From NCBI RefSeq assembly GCF_004795055.1, contig NZ_SSBJ01000053.1:1-38289 (forward strand): DNA of 38,289 bases, given 5' to 3'. Position numbers and translations under genes: made by a program. The stretch comes from Streptomyces sp. A1136. Lineage in GTDB: Bacteria; Actinomycetota; Actinomycetes; Streptomycetales; Streptomycetaceae. Below the pieces are notes generated by a model, which worked only from the letters and a program-made list of their open reading frames with translations, was not told the DNA's origin and did no database searches. Position 1 is the stretch's first letter. Every line of letters begins with the position of its first letter. Positions 1 through 7,830 of this stretch are shown here, piece by piece.

Positions 1-236
1 GGAGCCACCCGTGGCGGCCGTTCCCGGTGGGTCCGGCGTGTCGGTGGTGTCCGGCGTGCCGGTCGTGGCGGCGGAGCTGGTGCCGGGGGCGTCGCAGGCG
101 GTCGTCCCGGGGCCGGTTGTGCTTCCCGTCCCCGACGCTCCGTCGGAGCCACCCGTGGCGGCCGTTCCCGGTGGGTCCGGCGTGTCCGTGGTGTCCGGCG
201 TGCCGGTCGTGGCGGCGGAGCTGGTGCCGGGGGTGT
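1..236. repeat. Direct repeat, 144-bp period, about 1.6 copies
   Basis: The segment from base 1 recurs from base 145 with very few differences over about 90 bp. The period is 48 codons, so the repeat keeps the reading frame of the partial CDS. More copies may lie to the left of the window. Confidence 0.85.
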
Positions 237-274
237 CGGGGGCGCGCGTGCTGTCGCGGCGGCCGACCGCCTGA
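2..274 (+). CDS. C-terminal tail of a Val/Pro/Gly-rich repeat protein (5' end outside window)
   Basis: An open frame enters from the left edge and ends at the TGA at 272-274. It has GC-biased third positions and contains two copies of a 48-residue unit (each starting EPPVAAVPGGSG), the second cut short by the C-terminus. It contains only V, P, G, A, S-rich low-complexity sequence, so no function can be read from the visible part. In Streptomyces the gene before purN is often a polytopic DUF6350 membrane protein with a low-complexity C-terminal tail; this could be such a tail, but that rests on synteny memory rather than on anything in these 91 residues. The frame choice is supported by codon bias only. 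Confidence 0.5.
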   Translation, partial: EPPVAAVPGGSGVSVVSGVPVVAAELVPGASQAVVPGPVVLPVPDAPSEPPVAAVPGGSGVSVVSGVPVVAAELVPGVSGARVLSRRPTA

Positions 275-329
275 CGGAACGAGCGGCGGGCCGGCGCCGA
301 CGCGGGGCCGGCCCCCGGCGCCCCGGCAT

Positions 330-349
330 CCCCCGGTCGCCGCCGGGGG
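330..349. terminator. Hairpin between convergent genes
   Basis: A perfect 7-bp stem (CCCCCGG/CCGGGGG) with a 6-nt loop lies between the end of the leftmost CDS and the end of the minus-strand membrane gene. There is no T-tract, as is common in Streptomyces terminators. Confidence 0.4.
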
Positions 350-371
350 CCGACCCGCGTGGGCGGGCGGG

Positions 372-917
372 TCAGCGCTGGACCTTGAGGACCTTGCCGA
401 GGAAGTTGTCCGGGAGCAGGGTGTTGCATTCGAGTTCGGCCGTCTTCGTCAGGGCGTCGTCGCGACAGACGTAGAAGTCCTTGTAGGTCAACTGCACCGC
501 GTACGAGCCGGCGGCCAGCATGAGGGCCAGGGTCGCCGTGACCAGGCCGCTGACCGCCGCCGTGCGCTGCGGGCGAGCCGCCGGGCCGAGGGACTCGACG
601 CCGCCGCGGAGTGCGCTGACGCCCCAGTAGAGAGCGAGCGCGCCCAGCAGCAGACCCACCGACGGAATCCCGAAGATGCCGAAGAAGAACCCCCACATGC
701 CCGCGAGCAGCGCGTACCGGGCGCGGCGCTGGATCGGGTCCGTGGGGTCCCAGCGGGCCGGGCCCTCGGGGGTCGGGTCCCGGCCGTCCCGGCCGCCGCC
801 GGGGCCGCCCGCGCCGTTGCCGCCGCGCGGCTGCCACGGCTGGTCGGGCTTGCCCTCGGGGGGCGCCGCGAAGGGGTTGTCGTCGGTCGAGGAGTCGGGC
901 TGACGGCGGTCCGGCAT
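372..917 (-). CDS. Small membrane protein, DUF4190-like
   Basis: 181 residues. The N-terminal 60 or so are hydrophilic, with an NPFAAPP motif and a Gly-rich stretch typical of streptomycete DUF4190-type proteins. Two hydrophobic segments follow (around YALLAGMWGFFFGIFG to YWGVSAL, probably a hairpin of two helices, and TAAVSGLVTATLALMLAAG), then a short tail with two Cys. The ATG at 917 is chosen because GGGGAAG lies upstream on the same strand; the frame stays open to 1025 but the extra sequence looks non-coding. It is divergent from purN and convergent with the left-edge gene. No catalytic residues are visible; a structural or accessory membrane role is only a guess. Confidence 0.65.
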   Translation of the reverse strand: MPDRRQPDSSTDDNPFAAPPEGKPDQPWQPRGGNGAGGPGGGRDGRDPTPEGPARWDPTDPIQRRARYALLAGMWGFFFGIFGIPSVGLLLGALALYWGVSALRGGVESLGPAARPQRTAAVSGLVTATLALMLAAGSYAVQLTYKDFYVCRDDALTKTAELECNTLLPDNFLGKVLKVQR

Positions 918-1133
918 CGAGTGCGTTACTTCCCCTGTGTCGTGGACTGTGTCGTGAGCGGTCGTGAGCGGTGTCCGTGAGTGGTGTCGTGGACCTGGCA
1001 TCGGCGTGGTTCCGGTGTGGAACACGTCGCGTCACGCGGTTCGCGGCCTCCACGCCGCACGCTACCCCCAGGCCGTCCCCCCGTACCTCGGGGGCGGTCC
1101 CGTGTGCCGGTATCGTTGCAGGCGGTCCACCGC

Positions 1134-1215
1134 TTCGTATGGTTCCCCGTATATCGGGGACCCGGAGTTTCGTATGACCGTACAAGTGCAACAAGCGCAA
1201 CAAGTGCAAGCGATG
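1134..1215 (+). promoter_or_regulatory. Structured purN leader: direct repeats, hairpin, triple 9-mer
   Basis: TTCGTATG occurs at 1134-1141 and again at 1169-1176, flanking a hairpin (TCCCCG, loop TATAT, CGGGGA, 1144-1160). Just downstream three 9-mers stand head to tail at 1183-1209: CAAGTGCAA, CAAGCGCAA, CAAGTGCAA. The same 9-mer, CAAGTGCAA, occurs at 4482-4490 upstream of folD. The rest of the 319-bp gap (918-1236) shows no gene I can support. A regulatory role is inferred from structure alone. Confidence 0.4.
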
Positions 1216-1236
1216 CCCCCCAAGAAAGGGCCTCCC

Positions 1237-1860
1237 ATGGCCGCCTCTCGCCTGGTCGTGCTGGTCTCCGGTTCCGGCACCAACCTCCAGGCCCTGCTCG
1301 ACGCCATCGACTCCCACCCCGAGGGCCCCGAGGGCTTCGGCGCCCGGGTCGTCGCGGTCGGCGCCGACCGCGACGGCATCGTCGGCCTGGAACGCGCCGA
1401 GAAGGCCGGTATCCCCACTTTCGTGTGCCCGGTCAAGGCGTACGACACCCGCGCCGAGTGGGACGTCGCGCTCACCGAGGCCACCGCCGCCCACGAGCCG
1501 GACCTGGTGGTCTCCGCCGGGTTCATGAAGATCGTCGGGCCGGAGTTCCTGGGTCGCTTCGGCGGCCGGTTCATCAACACCCACCCCGCCCTGCTGCCCG
1601 CCTTCCCGGGCGCGCACGGCGTCCGCGACGCCCTCGCCTACGGCGCCAAGGTCACCGGCTGCACCGTCCACTTCGTGGACGGCGGCGTGGACACCGGCCC
1701 CATCATCGCCCAGGGTGTCGTCGAGATCCGGGACGAGGAAGACGAAGCCGCTCTCCATGAGCGCATCAAGGAAGTCGAGCGCACGCTGCTCGTCGACGTC
1801 GTGGGGCGCCTGGCCCGGCACGGCTACCGCATTGAGGGACGAAAGGTAACAATCCAGTGA
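1237..1860 (+). CDS. purN: Phosphoribosylglycinamide formyltransferase (GAR transformylase)
   Basis: 207 residues, normal PurN length. It transfers a formyl group from 10-formyl-THF to GAR, the third step of de novo purine synthesis. The sequence shows the N-terminal nucleotide loop VSGSGTNLQ (10-18), the catalytic cluster INTHPALLP with N114 and H116, and the aspartate of VDTGP (D152), matching the Asn-His-Asp triad of the family. The ATG at 1237 has AAAGGG six bases upstream. An in-frame ATG at 1173 would add a Gln-rich stretch encoded by the triple 9-mer; I favour the shorter form. The stop overlaps purH by four bases (GTGA), so the two are translationally coupled. Confidence 0.95.
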   Translation: MAASRLVVLVSGSGTNLQALLDAIDSHPEGPEGFGARVVAVGADRDGIVGLERAEKAGIPTFVCPVKAYDTRAEWDVALTEATAAHEPDLVVSAGFMKIVGPEFLGRFGGRFINTHPALLPAFPGAHGVRDALAYGAKVTGCTVHFVDGGVDTGPIIAQGVVEIRDEEDEAALHERIKEVERTLLVDVVGRLARHGYRIEGRKVTIQ

Positions 1861-3464
1861 CCGCCGTAGAGACCGCAGACAGCAGCAACGACCCGACCAC
1901 GACCCAGCGGCCGATCCGTCGTGCGCTCATCAGCGTCTACGACAAGACGGGACTGGAAGAGCTGGCCCGCGGCCTGCACGAGGCGGGCGTCGCCCTCGTC
2001 TCCACCGGCTCCACCGCCTCCAAGATCGCCGCGGCCGGTGTGCCCGTCACCAAGGTCGAGGAGCTGACCGGCTTCCCCGAGTGCCTGGACGGCCGGGTCA
2101 AGACCCTGCACCCGCGCGTGCACGCCGGCATCCTCGCCGACCTGCGCCTGGAGGACCACCGCCGGCAGCTGGCCGAGCTGGGCGTCGAGCCCTTCGACCT
2201 GGTGGTCGTCAACCTCTACCCCTTCCTCGCGACCGTCCGGTCGGGAGCCACCCCCGACGAGTGCGTCGAGCAGATCGACATCGGCGGTCCCTCGATGGTC
2301 CGCGCCGCCGCCAAGAACCACCCCTCGGTCGCCGTCGTCGTCAGTCCCGAGCGGTACGCCGACGTCCTGGCCGCCGCCCAGGGCGGCGGCTTCGACCTGA
2401 CCGCCCGCAAGCGGCTCGCCGCCGAGGCCTTCCAGCACACGGCCGCCTACGACGTGGCCGTCGCCTCCTGGTTCACGAACTCCTACGCCCCCGAGCCCGA
2501 GGCCGTCCTGCCCGAGTTCCTGGCCGGCGCCTGGGAGCGCAAGTCGACCCTCCGCTACGGCGAGAACCCCCACCAGGCCGCCGCGCTCTACACGGACGGG
2601 CAGCCGGGCGGGCTCGCCAACGCCGAGCAGTTGCACGGCAAGGAGATGTCCTTCAACAACTACGTGGACACCGAGGCGGCCCGTCGCGCCGCCTACGACC
2701 ACGACGAGCCCTGCGTCGCGATCATCAAGCACGCCAACCCGTGCGGGATCGCCGTGGACACGGACATCGCCGCCGCCCACCGCAAGGCGCACGCCTGTGA
2801 CCCGCTTTCCGCGTTCGGCGGTGTCATCGCGGTCAACCGCCCGGTGACCGTCGAGCTCGCCGAGCAGGTCGCGGAGATCTTCACCGAGGTCATCGCCGCC
2901 CCCGGCTACGAGGACGGCGCGGTCGAGATCCTCGCCAGGAAGAAGAACATCCGCGTCCTGAAGGTGGACGGCACCCCGCACCAGCCGGGCGACCTGAAGC
3001 CGATCTCGGGCGGCGTGCTGCTCCAGCAGTCGGACACGTTCGAAGAGGGACGGGGCGCCGAGGGCGACGACCCGAAGAACTGGACCCTCGCGACCGGCGA
3101 GGCCCTCTCCGCCGCCGAACTCGCCGAGCTCGCCTTCGCCTGGAAGGCCTGCCGGGCCGTCAAGTCGAACGCGATCCTGCTCGCCAAGGACGGCGCCTCG
3201 GTCGGCGTCGGCATGGGTCAGGTCAACCGCGTCGACTCCGCGAAGCTCGCGGTCGAGCGGGCCGGCGCGGAGCGCGCGCGGGGTTCGTACGCCGCCTCCG
3301 ACGCCTTCTTCCCCTTCCCGGACGGGTTGGAGATCCTCACCGCGGCCGGCGTCAAGGCCGTGGTCCAGCCGGGCGGTTCGGTCCGTGACGAGCAGGTCAT
3401 CGAGGCGGCGAAGGCGGCCGGCGTGACCATGTACTTCACCGGCACCCGCCACTTCTTCCACTGA
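1857..3464 (+). CDS. purH: Bifunctional AICAR formyltransferase / IMP cyclohydrolase
   Basis: 535 residues. It catalyses the last two steps to IMP: formylation of AICAR with 10-formyl-THF, then ring closure. An N-terminal MGS-like cyclohydrolase domain (about 20-165, with KTLHPRVHAG at 82-91) is followed by the AICARFT domain with RYGENPHQ (233-240), the catalytic Lys-His pair in KHANPCG (291-297), DAFFPFPDG and the C-terminal TGTRHFFH. GTG start at 1857 overlaps the purN stop, with GAAAGG upstream. A long hairpin follows the stop. The co-operon with purN, which uses the same cofactor, is expected. Confidence 0.97.
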   Translation: MTAVETADSSNDPTTTQRPIRRALISVYDKTGLEELARGLHEAGVALVSTGSTASKIAAAGVPVTKVEELTGFPECLDGRVKTLHPRVHAGILADLRLEDHRRQLAELGVEPFDLVVVNLYPFLATVRSGATPDECVEQIDIGGPSMVRAAAKNHPSVAVVVSPERYADVLAAAQGGGFDLTARKRLAAEAFQHTAAYDVAVASWFTNSYAPEPEAVLPEFLAGAWERKSTLRYGENPHQAAALYTDGQPGGLANAEQLHGKEMSFNNYVDTEAARRAAYDHDEPCVAIIKHANPCGIAVDTDIAAAHRKAHACDPLSAFGGVIAVNRPVTVELAEQVAEIFTEVIAAPGYEDGAVEILARKKNIRVLKVDGTPHQPGDLKPISGGVLLQQSDTFEEGRGAEGDDPKNWTLATGEALSAAELAELAFAWKACRAVKSNAILLAKDGASVGVGMGQVNRVDSAKLAVERAGAERARGSYAASDAFFPFPDGLEILTAAGVKAVVQPGGSVRDEQVIEAAKAAGVTMYFTGTRHFFH

Positions 3465-3476
3465 CGGACCCCGCAC

Positions 3477-3520
3477 ACGGCGAAGGCCGCGCCCCCATCG
3501 GGGGGCGCGGCCTTCGCCGT
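3477..3520 (+). terminator. Strong purH terminator hairpin
   Basis: A perfect 20-bp stem closed by the 4-nt loop ATCG begins 13 bp after the purH stop. Its length and symmetry make it one of the clearest terminators in the window. Confidence 0.9.
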
Positions 3521-3536
3521 ACTGCGGTGGATCACC

Positions 3537-3565
3537 ACCGGTGGGCGGTCGAACCGCCCACCGGT
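3537..3565 (-). terminator. Terminator hairpin after the RDD gene
   Basis: A perfect 13-bp stem (ACCGGTGGGCGGT / ACCGCCCACCGGT) with the 3-nt loop CGA sits 14 bp beyond the RDD stop codon, back to back with the purH terminator. Confidence 0.85.
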
Positions 3566-3578
3566 CGTCGGCGACCTG

Positions 3579-4313
3579 CTACTTCTTCACGACGATCGTG
3601 CCGGCGGCACGGTCGTGCCAGCCCTGCAGCTTGCCGGAGTTGTCGAAGAAGGGGGAGAGGTAGGTCAGGATCTGACCGATACCGCAGAGCAGCGCGCCGA
3701 CCATCGGGATGATCCAGCGGATGAAGCCGCCGCCGATGCCGGGGACCTGACCCGTGTTCTCCTTGACGACCTTGACGCCCAGGGCCAGCTTGCCGACCGT
3801 CGCGCCCACGAACGCGATCATCAGCCATTCGTAGAGCAGGGTGGCGATGAAGAAGATCAGGATGAAGCCGAAGAAGGTGGCGATGATGCCACCCGCGGCG
3901 GCGGCCTGGTCGTTGACGCAGGTCTGGTACGTGGGCGACGCGTAGTCCGTGCCGCAGTCCTGGATGCTCTTCGACGCGCCGAAGGCGCTGGCGAGACCGA
4001 TCGAGCTGAGGATGGCGTACAGGACACCGATGACCAGGCCGTCGATCACGCGGGCGCCGAAGCGGCGACCCATCGTGGCGACCTCGACGGTGCCGAGTCC
4101 GGCCACGTTGATGTAGCCGTTGTTCGCCTGGAGCGTGCCGGGGGCCGGGGGCATCGCACCGTACGGCGGCTGCCCGGGCTGCTGCGGGTAACCGTAGCCG
4201 GGCTGGCCCTGCGGGGGCACGCCCTGGGGGGCCTGCTGCGGGTAGCCGTAGTTGGGCTGGCCCTGCGGCGGCTGCTGCTGTCCGTACGGGTTGTTCGGGT
4301 CGCCGAAACTCAT
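3579..4313 (-). CDS. RDD-domain membrane protein with Gln/Pro/Gly-Tyr-rich N-terminus
   Basis: 244 residues. Residues 1-60 are cytoplasmic-type low complexity built of QPPQGQP, YGYPQQ and similar units. From about 83 an RDD domain starts (MGRRFGARVIDGLVIG, with the Arg and Asp of the family name), with three or four hydrophobic helices (about 92-110, around GGIIATFFGFILIFFIATLLYEW split below 20 here, and IRWIIPMVGALLCGIGQIL) and a terminal HDRAAGTIVV that is typical of the family. The start at 4313 (MSFGDPNNPYG) is chosen for the GGAGGAA about 11 bases upstream; the open frame to 4502 is probably non-coding. Divergent from folD. RDD proteins have been linked to ion exchange, but the substrate here cannot be told. 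Confidence 0.85.
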   Translation of the reverse strand: MSFGDPNNPYGQQQPPQGQPNYGYPQQAPQGVPPQGQPGYGYPQQPGQPPYGAMPPAPGTLQANNGYINVAGLGTVEVATMGRRFGARVIDGLVIGVLYAILSSIGLASAFGASKSIQDCGTDYASPTYQTCVNDQAAAAGGIIATFFGFILIFFIATLLYEWLMIAFVGATVGKLALGVKVVKENTGQVPGIGGGFIRWIIPMVGALLCGIGQILTYLSPFFDNSGKLQGWHDRAAGTIVVKK

Positions 4314-4471
4314 CTTGGGGTTGTTCCTCCGTGGAAGTGCGGGGACGCACGGCACTTTCGGAGGAAACACTGCGTTGCGGTCCACCCCCCGGCACTGCCC
4401 GCGGCACTCATTGCCCGTCATCGTGGTCCCGCCGCAGGGCGATTGTCCAGCCGGTTCACGTACGGGACGGG

Positions 4472-4490
4472 ACTTGTTGTGCAAGTGCAA
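4472..4490. promoter_or_regulatory. Inverted repeat and CAAGTGCAA motif between RDD gene and folD
   Basis: ACTTG-N5-CAAGT (4472-4486) is a short inverted repeat, and its right half runs into CAAGTGCAA (4482-4490), the 9-mer tandemly repeated before purN. It lies in the 326-bp divergent gap 4314-4639, which otherwise shows no gene. Candidate operator only. Confidence 0.3.
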
Positions 4491-4639
4491 TGAAATGACC
4501 AAGTCGCTTCCCGCGCCGCCCGGAGTCTGCGGGGGCGCCCCGAGCCGGGTGATCGGCCGAAGCGGAACCGGGGGCTCCCGGAGCGGGACCCGGGCGCCCG
4601 GAGTGGAAGGGAGGCGGCTCCATCCGGGAGGATGGGGGT

Positions 4640-5500
4640 ATGACCGCCCAGATTCTCGATGGCAAGGCCACCGCAGCCGCGATCAAGTCCGAACTGACCG
4701 CCCGCGTGGCGGCGCTGAAGGCCGGAGGCGTCACCCCCGGCCTCGGCACCCTGCTGGTCGGTGACGATCCGGGCAGCCGCTGGTACGTCAACGGCAAGCA
4801 CAAGGACTGCGCGGAGGTCGGCATCGCCTCCATCCAGCGCGAACTCCCGGCCACCGCCTCCCAGGAGGACATCGAGGCGGTCGTCCGGGAGTTGAACGAG
4901 AACCCCGAGTGCACGGGTTACATCGTGCAACTGCCGCTCCCCAAGGGCATCGACACCAACCGCGTCCTGGAGCTGATGGATCCGCTCAAGGACGCCGACG
5001 GACTGCACCCGATGTCCCTCGGTCGGCTGGTGCTGAACGAGCCCGGCCCGCTGCCCTGCACCCCGTACGGGATCGTGGCGCTGCTGCGGCACCACGGGGT
5101 GGAGATCAACGGCGCGCACGTCGTCGTCGTGGGCCGCGGCGTCACCGTCGGGCGCTCCATCGGCCTGCTCCTGACGCGCAAGTCGGAGAACGCCACGGTG
5201 ACCCTGTGCCACACCGGTACCCGCGACCTGTCGCGGCTGCTGCGGCAGGCGGACGTCATCGTCGCGGCCGCGGGCGTGCCGCACCTGGTCAAGCCGGAGG
5301 ACGTGAAGCCGGGCGCCGCCGTCCTCGATGTCGGCGTCAGCCGTGACGAGAGCGGGAAGATCGTCGGTGACGTGCACCCGGGCGTCGCGGAGGTGGCGGG
5401 CTGGCTGTCCCCGAACCCCGGCGGTGTGGGCCCGATGACCCGTGCCCAACTGCTCGTCAACGTCGTCGAGGCGGCGGAACGGACCACCAGTGCGGGCTGA
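4640..5500 (+). CDS. folD: Bifunctional methylene-THF dehydrogenase / methenyl-THF cyclohydrolase
   Basis: 286 residues, the usual FolD length. It interconverts 5,10-methylene-THF and 10-formyl-THF, the formyl donor used by PurN and PurH nearby. Visible motifs: YVNGK (49-53) with the catalytic Tyr and Lys, QLPLPKG (97-103), DADGLHP (118-124), PCTPYG (139-144), the dinucleotide-binding VGRGVTVGRS (164-173) and NPGGVGPMT near the C-terminus. GRGVTVGRS is the actinomycete variant of the more common GRSxIVGKP. ATG at 4640 has GGGAGGATGGGGG upstream. It overlaps the next gene by 11 bp. Confidence 0.95.
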   Translation: MTAQILDGKATAAAIKSELTARVAALKAGGVTPGLGTLLVGDDPGSRWYVNGKHKDCAEVGIASIQRELPATASQEDIEAVVRELNENPECTGYIVQLPLPKGIDTNRVLELMDPLKDADGLHPMSLGRLVLNEPGPLPCTPYGIVALLRHHGVEINGAHVVVVGRGVTVGRSIGLLLTRKSENATVTLCHTGTRDLSRLLRQADVIVAAAGVPHLVKPEDVKPGAAVLDVGVSRDESGKIVGDVHPGVAEVAGWLSPNPGGVGPMTRAQLLVNVVEAAERTTSAG

Positions 5501-5942
5501 GCGCACCACCGGCCCGGCCGGCCCGGCCGCCGGGGACGAGGGGGCCCCGGAGGCCCCCAAGTCCCGCCGGTTCCCCTCCGTCACCCGGGATACCGCCCGC
5601 CCCGAGGGGGGCGGCCGGGCCGCCCCCGGGGACGCGCCCGCGCCCGCCCGGCAGTGGCCCATGCTCAGCGTCCTCGGCGCCACCGCGGCCGGGTTGCTGA
5701 CGACGGCCCTGGGTCAGGCCCGGGTGGGCTGCCTGATCATCGGCGTCGCGCTGATCGCGGCGGCGGTGATGCGGCGCGTGCTGCCCTCGGTGGGGATGCT
5801 CGCCGTCCGCTCGCGGTTCACGGACCTCCTGACCTACGGAGCCCTCGGCGTGGCCATCACGCTGCTGGCGCTGGTGATGGAACCCAGACCCTGGGTGCAC
5901 ATCCCGTTCCTGGAGACGGCGGTCCGCTTCACCGTCCGGTGA
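5490..5942 (+). CDS. DUF3017 membrane protein
   Basis: 150 residues from the GTG at 5490, which overlaps the end of folD by 11 bp, indicating coupled translation. The first 70 residues are Pro/Gly/Ala/Glu-rich and probably cytoplasmic. Three hydrophobic helices follow (around MLSVLGATAAGLLTTALG, CLIIGVALIAAAVMRRV and LLTYGALGVAITLLALVM). This is the DUF3017 layout and the folD-DUF3017 order is usual in Streptomyces. Function unknown; coupling to folD may be positional rather than functional. Confidence 0.8.
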   Translation: MRAERTTGPAGPAAGDEGAPEAPKSRRFPSVTRDTARPEGGGRAAPGDAPAPARQWPMLSVLGATAAGLLTTALGQARVGCLIIGVALIAAAVMRRVLPSVGMLAVRSRFTDLLTYGALGVAITLLALVMEPRPWVHIPFLETAVRFTVR

Positions 5943-5988
5943 GCCGCGCCCGTCCGCCACGGAGCGTCGGCCCACCGCGCCGGCTCAC
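5939..5988. terminator. Weak inverted repeat between convergent genes
   Basis: GTGAGCCG (5939-5946) and CGGCTCAC (5981-5988) could pair with a 34-nt loop between the DUF3017 gene and the LysR gene. The long loop makes this a weak terminator candidate. Confidence 0.25.
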
Positions 5989-6014
5989 GGCCCGCCCGGC
6001 GCACCGTGCCCCGC

Positions 6015-6905
6015 TCACCGTCCGGCCCGCGCGGTCAGGGCGGCCAGCACCGCCGCGACGGCCGGCTGGGCCTCGGTACCCGCCCGCACCAGCGCCTCCA
6101 GCGTCCGCCCCGGGCCCGGCAGGTCCACCACGACCGTGCCGGGCGGCGGGGCGTCGCACATCAGCTTCGGCAGCATCGAGACGGCCCGGCCGGTGGCCAC
6201 CAGCCACAGCCCGGCGCGCAGGTCCCCGCACTCGTGCGCGAGGCGTGGGGTGAAGCCGGCGTTGCGGCAGGCGTGCAGCAGCATCTCGCGGCAGCTGCTC
6301 GGGGCGGGCGCGCCGACCCACTCGGCCTCCCGCAGCGCCGCCAGGCCGTCCCGCTCGTAGGTCGGGAGCAGCGCCTCGGGCAGCGCCAGGCACAGCGGGT
6401 CCTCGAACAGCGGGACGGCGCTGGTCCCGCTCGCGGGCGGGGCGCCGAGCAGCGGGTACGCGTAGACCACCGCCAGGTCCAGACGCCGCTGCCGCAGCAG
6501 CGGGACGGCTTCCTCCGGGTCGGCCTGCACGATGCGGGGCCGCAGCAGGGGGTGGCGCGGGGCGAGGGCCGCCAGCAGCGGGGCCGCCACCGTGGCCAGC
6601 GCGCTCGGGGCGCAGCCGATCCGGACCTCGCCGACAGGACCGGCGTCCAGGGCCCGTACCGCTCCCTCCGCCTGCTCCAGGGCGGCCAGCACCGGTTCGC
6701 ACGCCCCGGCCAGCGCGGCGCCGGCCGGCGTCAGGCGCAGGCCCCGACCCTCCCGCTCGACGAGGACGGCGCCCGCCTCGGCCTCCAGTGCGCGCAACTG
6801 CTGCGAGACGGCGGACGGGGTCACCCGGTGCAGGTCGGCGACCACGGTCACCTTTCCGTGCTCGGCCAGGTCGCGGAGCATCACCATGCGTTTCACGTCC
6901 AGCAT
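6015..6905 (-). CDS. LysR-family transcriptional regulator
   Basis: 296 residues, standard LTTR length. An N-terminal winged helix-turn-helix (about 1-60, with VTPSAVSQQLRALE as recognition region and GRGLRLTPAG as wing) is followed by the effector-binding domain from about 90 (VGEVRIGCAPSALATVAAPL). It starts with the ATG at 6905 and is divergent from the short-chain dehydrogenase gene at 6989. A 17-bp palindrome sits in the 83-bp gap, so this regulator probably controls its neighbour and itself. The inducer is unknown. Confidence 0.9.
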   Translation of the reverse strand: MLDVKRMVMLRDLAEHGKVTVVADLHRVTPSAVSQQLRALEAEAGAVLVEREGRGLRLTPAGAALAGACEPVLAALEQAEGAVRALDAGPVGEVRIGCAPSALATVAAPLLAALAPRHPLLRPRIVQADPEEAVPLLRQRRLDLAVVYAYPLLGAPPASGTSAVPLFEDPLCLALPEALLPTYERDGLAALREAEWVGAPAPSSCREMLLHACRNAGFTPRLAHECGDLRAGLWLVATGRAVSMLPKLMCDAPPPGTVVVDLPGPGRTLEALVRAGTEAQPAVAAVLAALTARAGR

Positions 6906-6936
6906 GCGGCCAGCGTAGACCCACTTGGTAGTTCTG

Positions 6937-6953
6937 CTTCACTTTCGATGAAG
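6937..6953. promoter_or_regulatory. Candidate LysR box
   Basis: CTTCA-N7-TGAAG is a perfect 5-bp-arm palindrome in the divergent gap and contains the T-N11-A pattern known for LysR-type operators. TTGGTA at 6925-6930 could be a -35 element for the dehydrogenase gene, in which case the palindrome overlaps the core promoter. Confidence 0.5.
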
Positions 6954-6988
6954 GAAAGGTAGCTGGACTTCACGGTGATGAGGGCGGG

Positions 6989-7630
6989 ATGCTCGTGGGC
7001 ATGACCACGAGCCCCCTTGAAGTCCTGCTGATCGGCGCCAACGGCACCCTCGGGCGCGCCGTGCTCACGGCCCTGCGCGAGCGGGGCCACCAGGTCGTCA
7101 CCGCCTCCCGCAAGGACGCCGACGTCCCGGTCGACATCACCGACCCGGAGTCCATCCGCGCCATGTACGACGCGGTCGCCGAGCGCTACGGCGAGGTCGA
7201 CGCCGTCGCGAGCGCGGCCGGGAGCGTCCCGTGGCGCCCGCTCGCGGAACTGACCACCGAGGACGTCCGCGGCGGCCTAGAAGGCAAGGCCGTCAGTCAG
7301 ATCGAACTGGTCCGCCAGGGCGCCGCCCGGCTGCCGGCGCACGCCTCGTACACGCTGATCACCGGGGTGCTGGCCCGCGAGCCGCTGCTCACCGGCTCCG
7401 TCGCCTCCCTCGTCAACGGCGCGGTGGAGGCGTTCGTACGGGCCGCCGCCATCGAACTCCCCGGCCGGCAGCGGATCAACGCCGTCAGCCCCACCGTCTT
7501 CATCGAGTCCCTCGACGTCTACGGGGACACCTTCGCGGGATTCGACGCCGTGCCGGTCGCCCGCGCGGCGAACGCCTACGTCAAGTCGATCGAAGGACAC
7601 CGCACCGGGCAGGTGTTCCGCGTGGAATGA
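6989..7630 (+). CDS. Atypical short-chain dehydrogenase/reductase
   Basis: 213 residues, with an N-terminal Rossmann motif GANGTLG and later NGAVEAFVRAA and INAVSPT, as in SDR enzymes. The usual active-site YxxxK is absent: the equivalent position reads NGAVEAF. This matches a known small SDR subfamily without the catalytic Tyr-Lys pair, so NAD(P)-dependent catalysis cannot be assumed. ATG at 6989 has GAGGG close upstream; an in-frame ATG at 7001 (MTTSPLEV) is an equally plausible start. Divergent from the LysR gene, which likely regulates it. Confidence 0.8.
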   Translation: MLVGMTTSPLEVLLIGANGTLGRAVLTALRERGHQVVTASRKDADVPVDITDPESIRAMYDAVAERYGEVDAVASAAGSVPWRPLAELTTEDVRGGLEGKAVSQIELVRQGAARLPAHASYTLITGVLAREPLLTGSVASLVNGAVEAFVRAAAIELPGRQRINAVSPTVFIESLDVYGDTFAGFDAVPVARAANAYVKSIEGHRTGQVFRVE

Positions 7631-7738
7631 GGGTCCGGACACCGGAACCGCCTTCGAACAGCCGGGTCCGTGTGCCACGCACCACACGGGCCTGTGGATT
7701 AGCCGCCCCCGGGGTCGGATAGCCTGACCGCGGATGTC

Positions 7739-7752
7739 TCTTCACGTCAAGA
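7739..7752. promoter_or_regulatory. Imperfect palindrome upstream of mdh
   Basis: TCTTcACGTcAAGA is symmetric except for two C:C positions and lies about 80 bp upstream of the mdh start. Candidate operator; no factor can be named from the sequence. Confidence 0.3.
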
Positions 7753-7830
7753 TTTAGAGGACAGGGAAGCGGCGTCCTCCAGCACATGGGGCAGGGACGC
7801 CCCACCGCCAGCTGTCTAACGGAGAAGGCC

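Noticed and set aside
1173..1236. Extended PurN start at ATG 1173
   Set aside because: The ATG at 1237 has a better ribosome-binding site and gives normal PurN length; kept as an alternative only.
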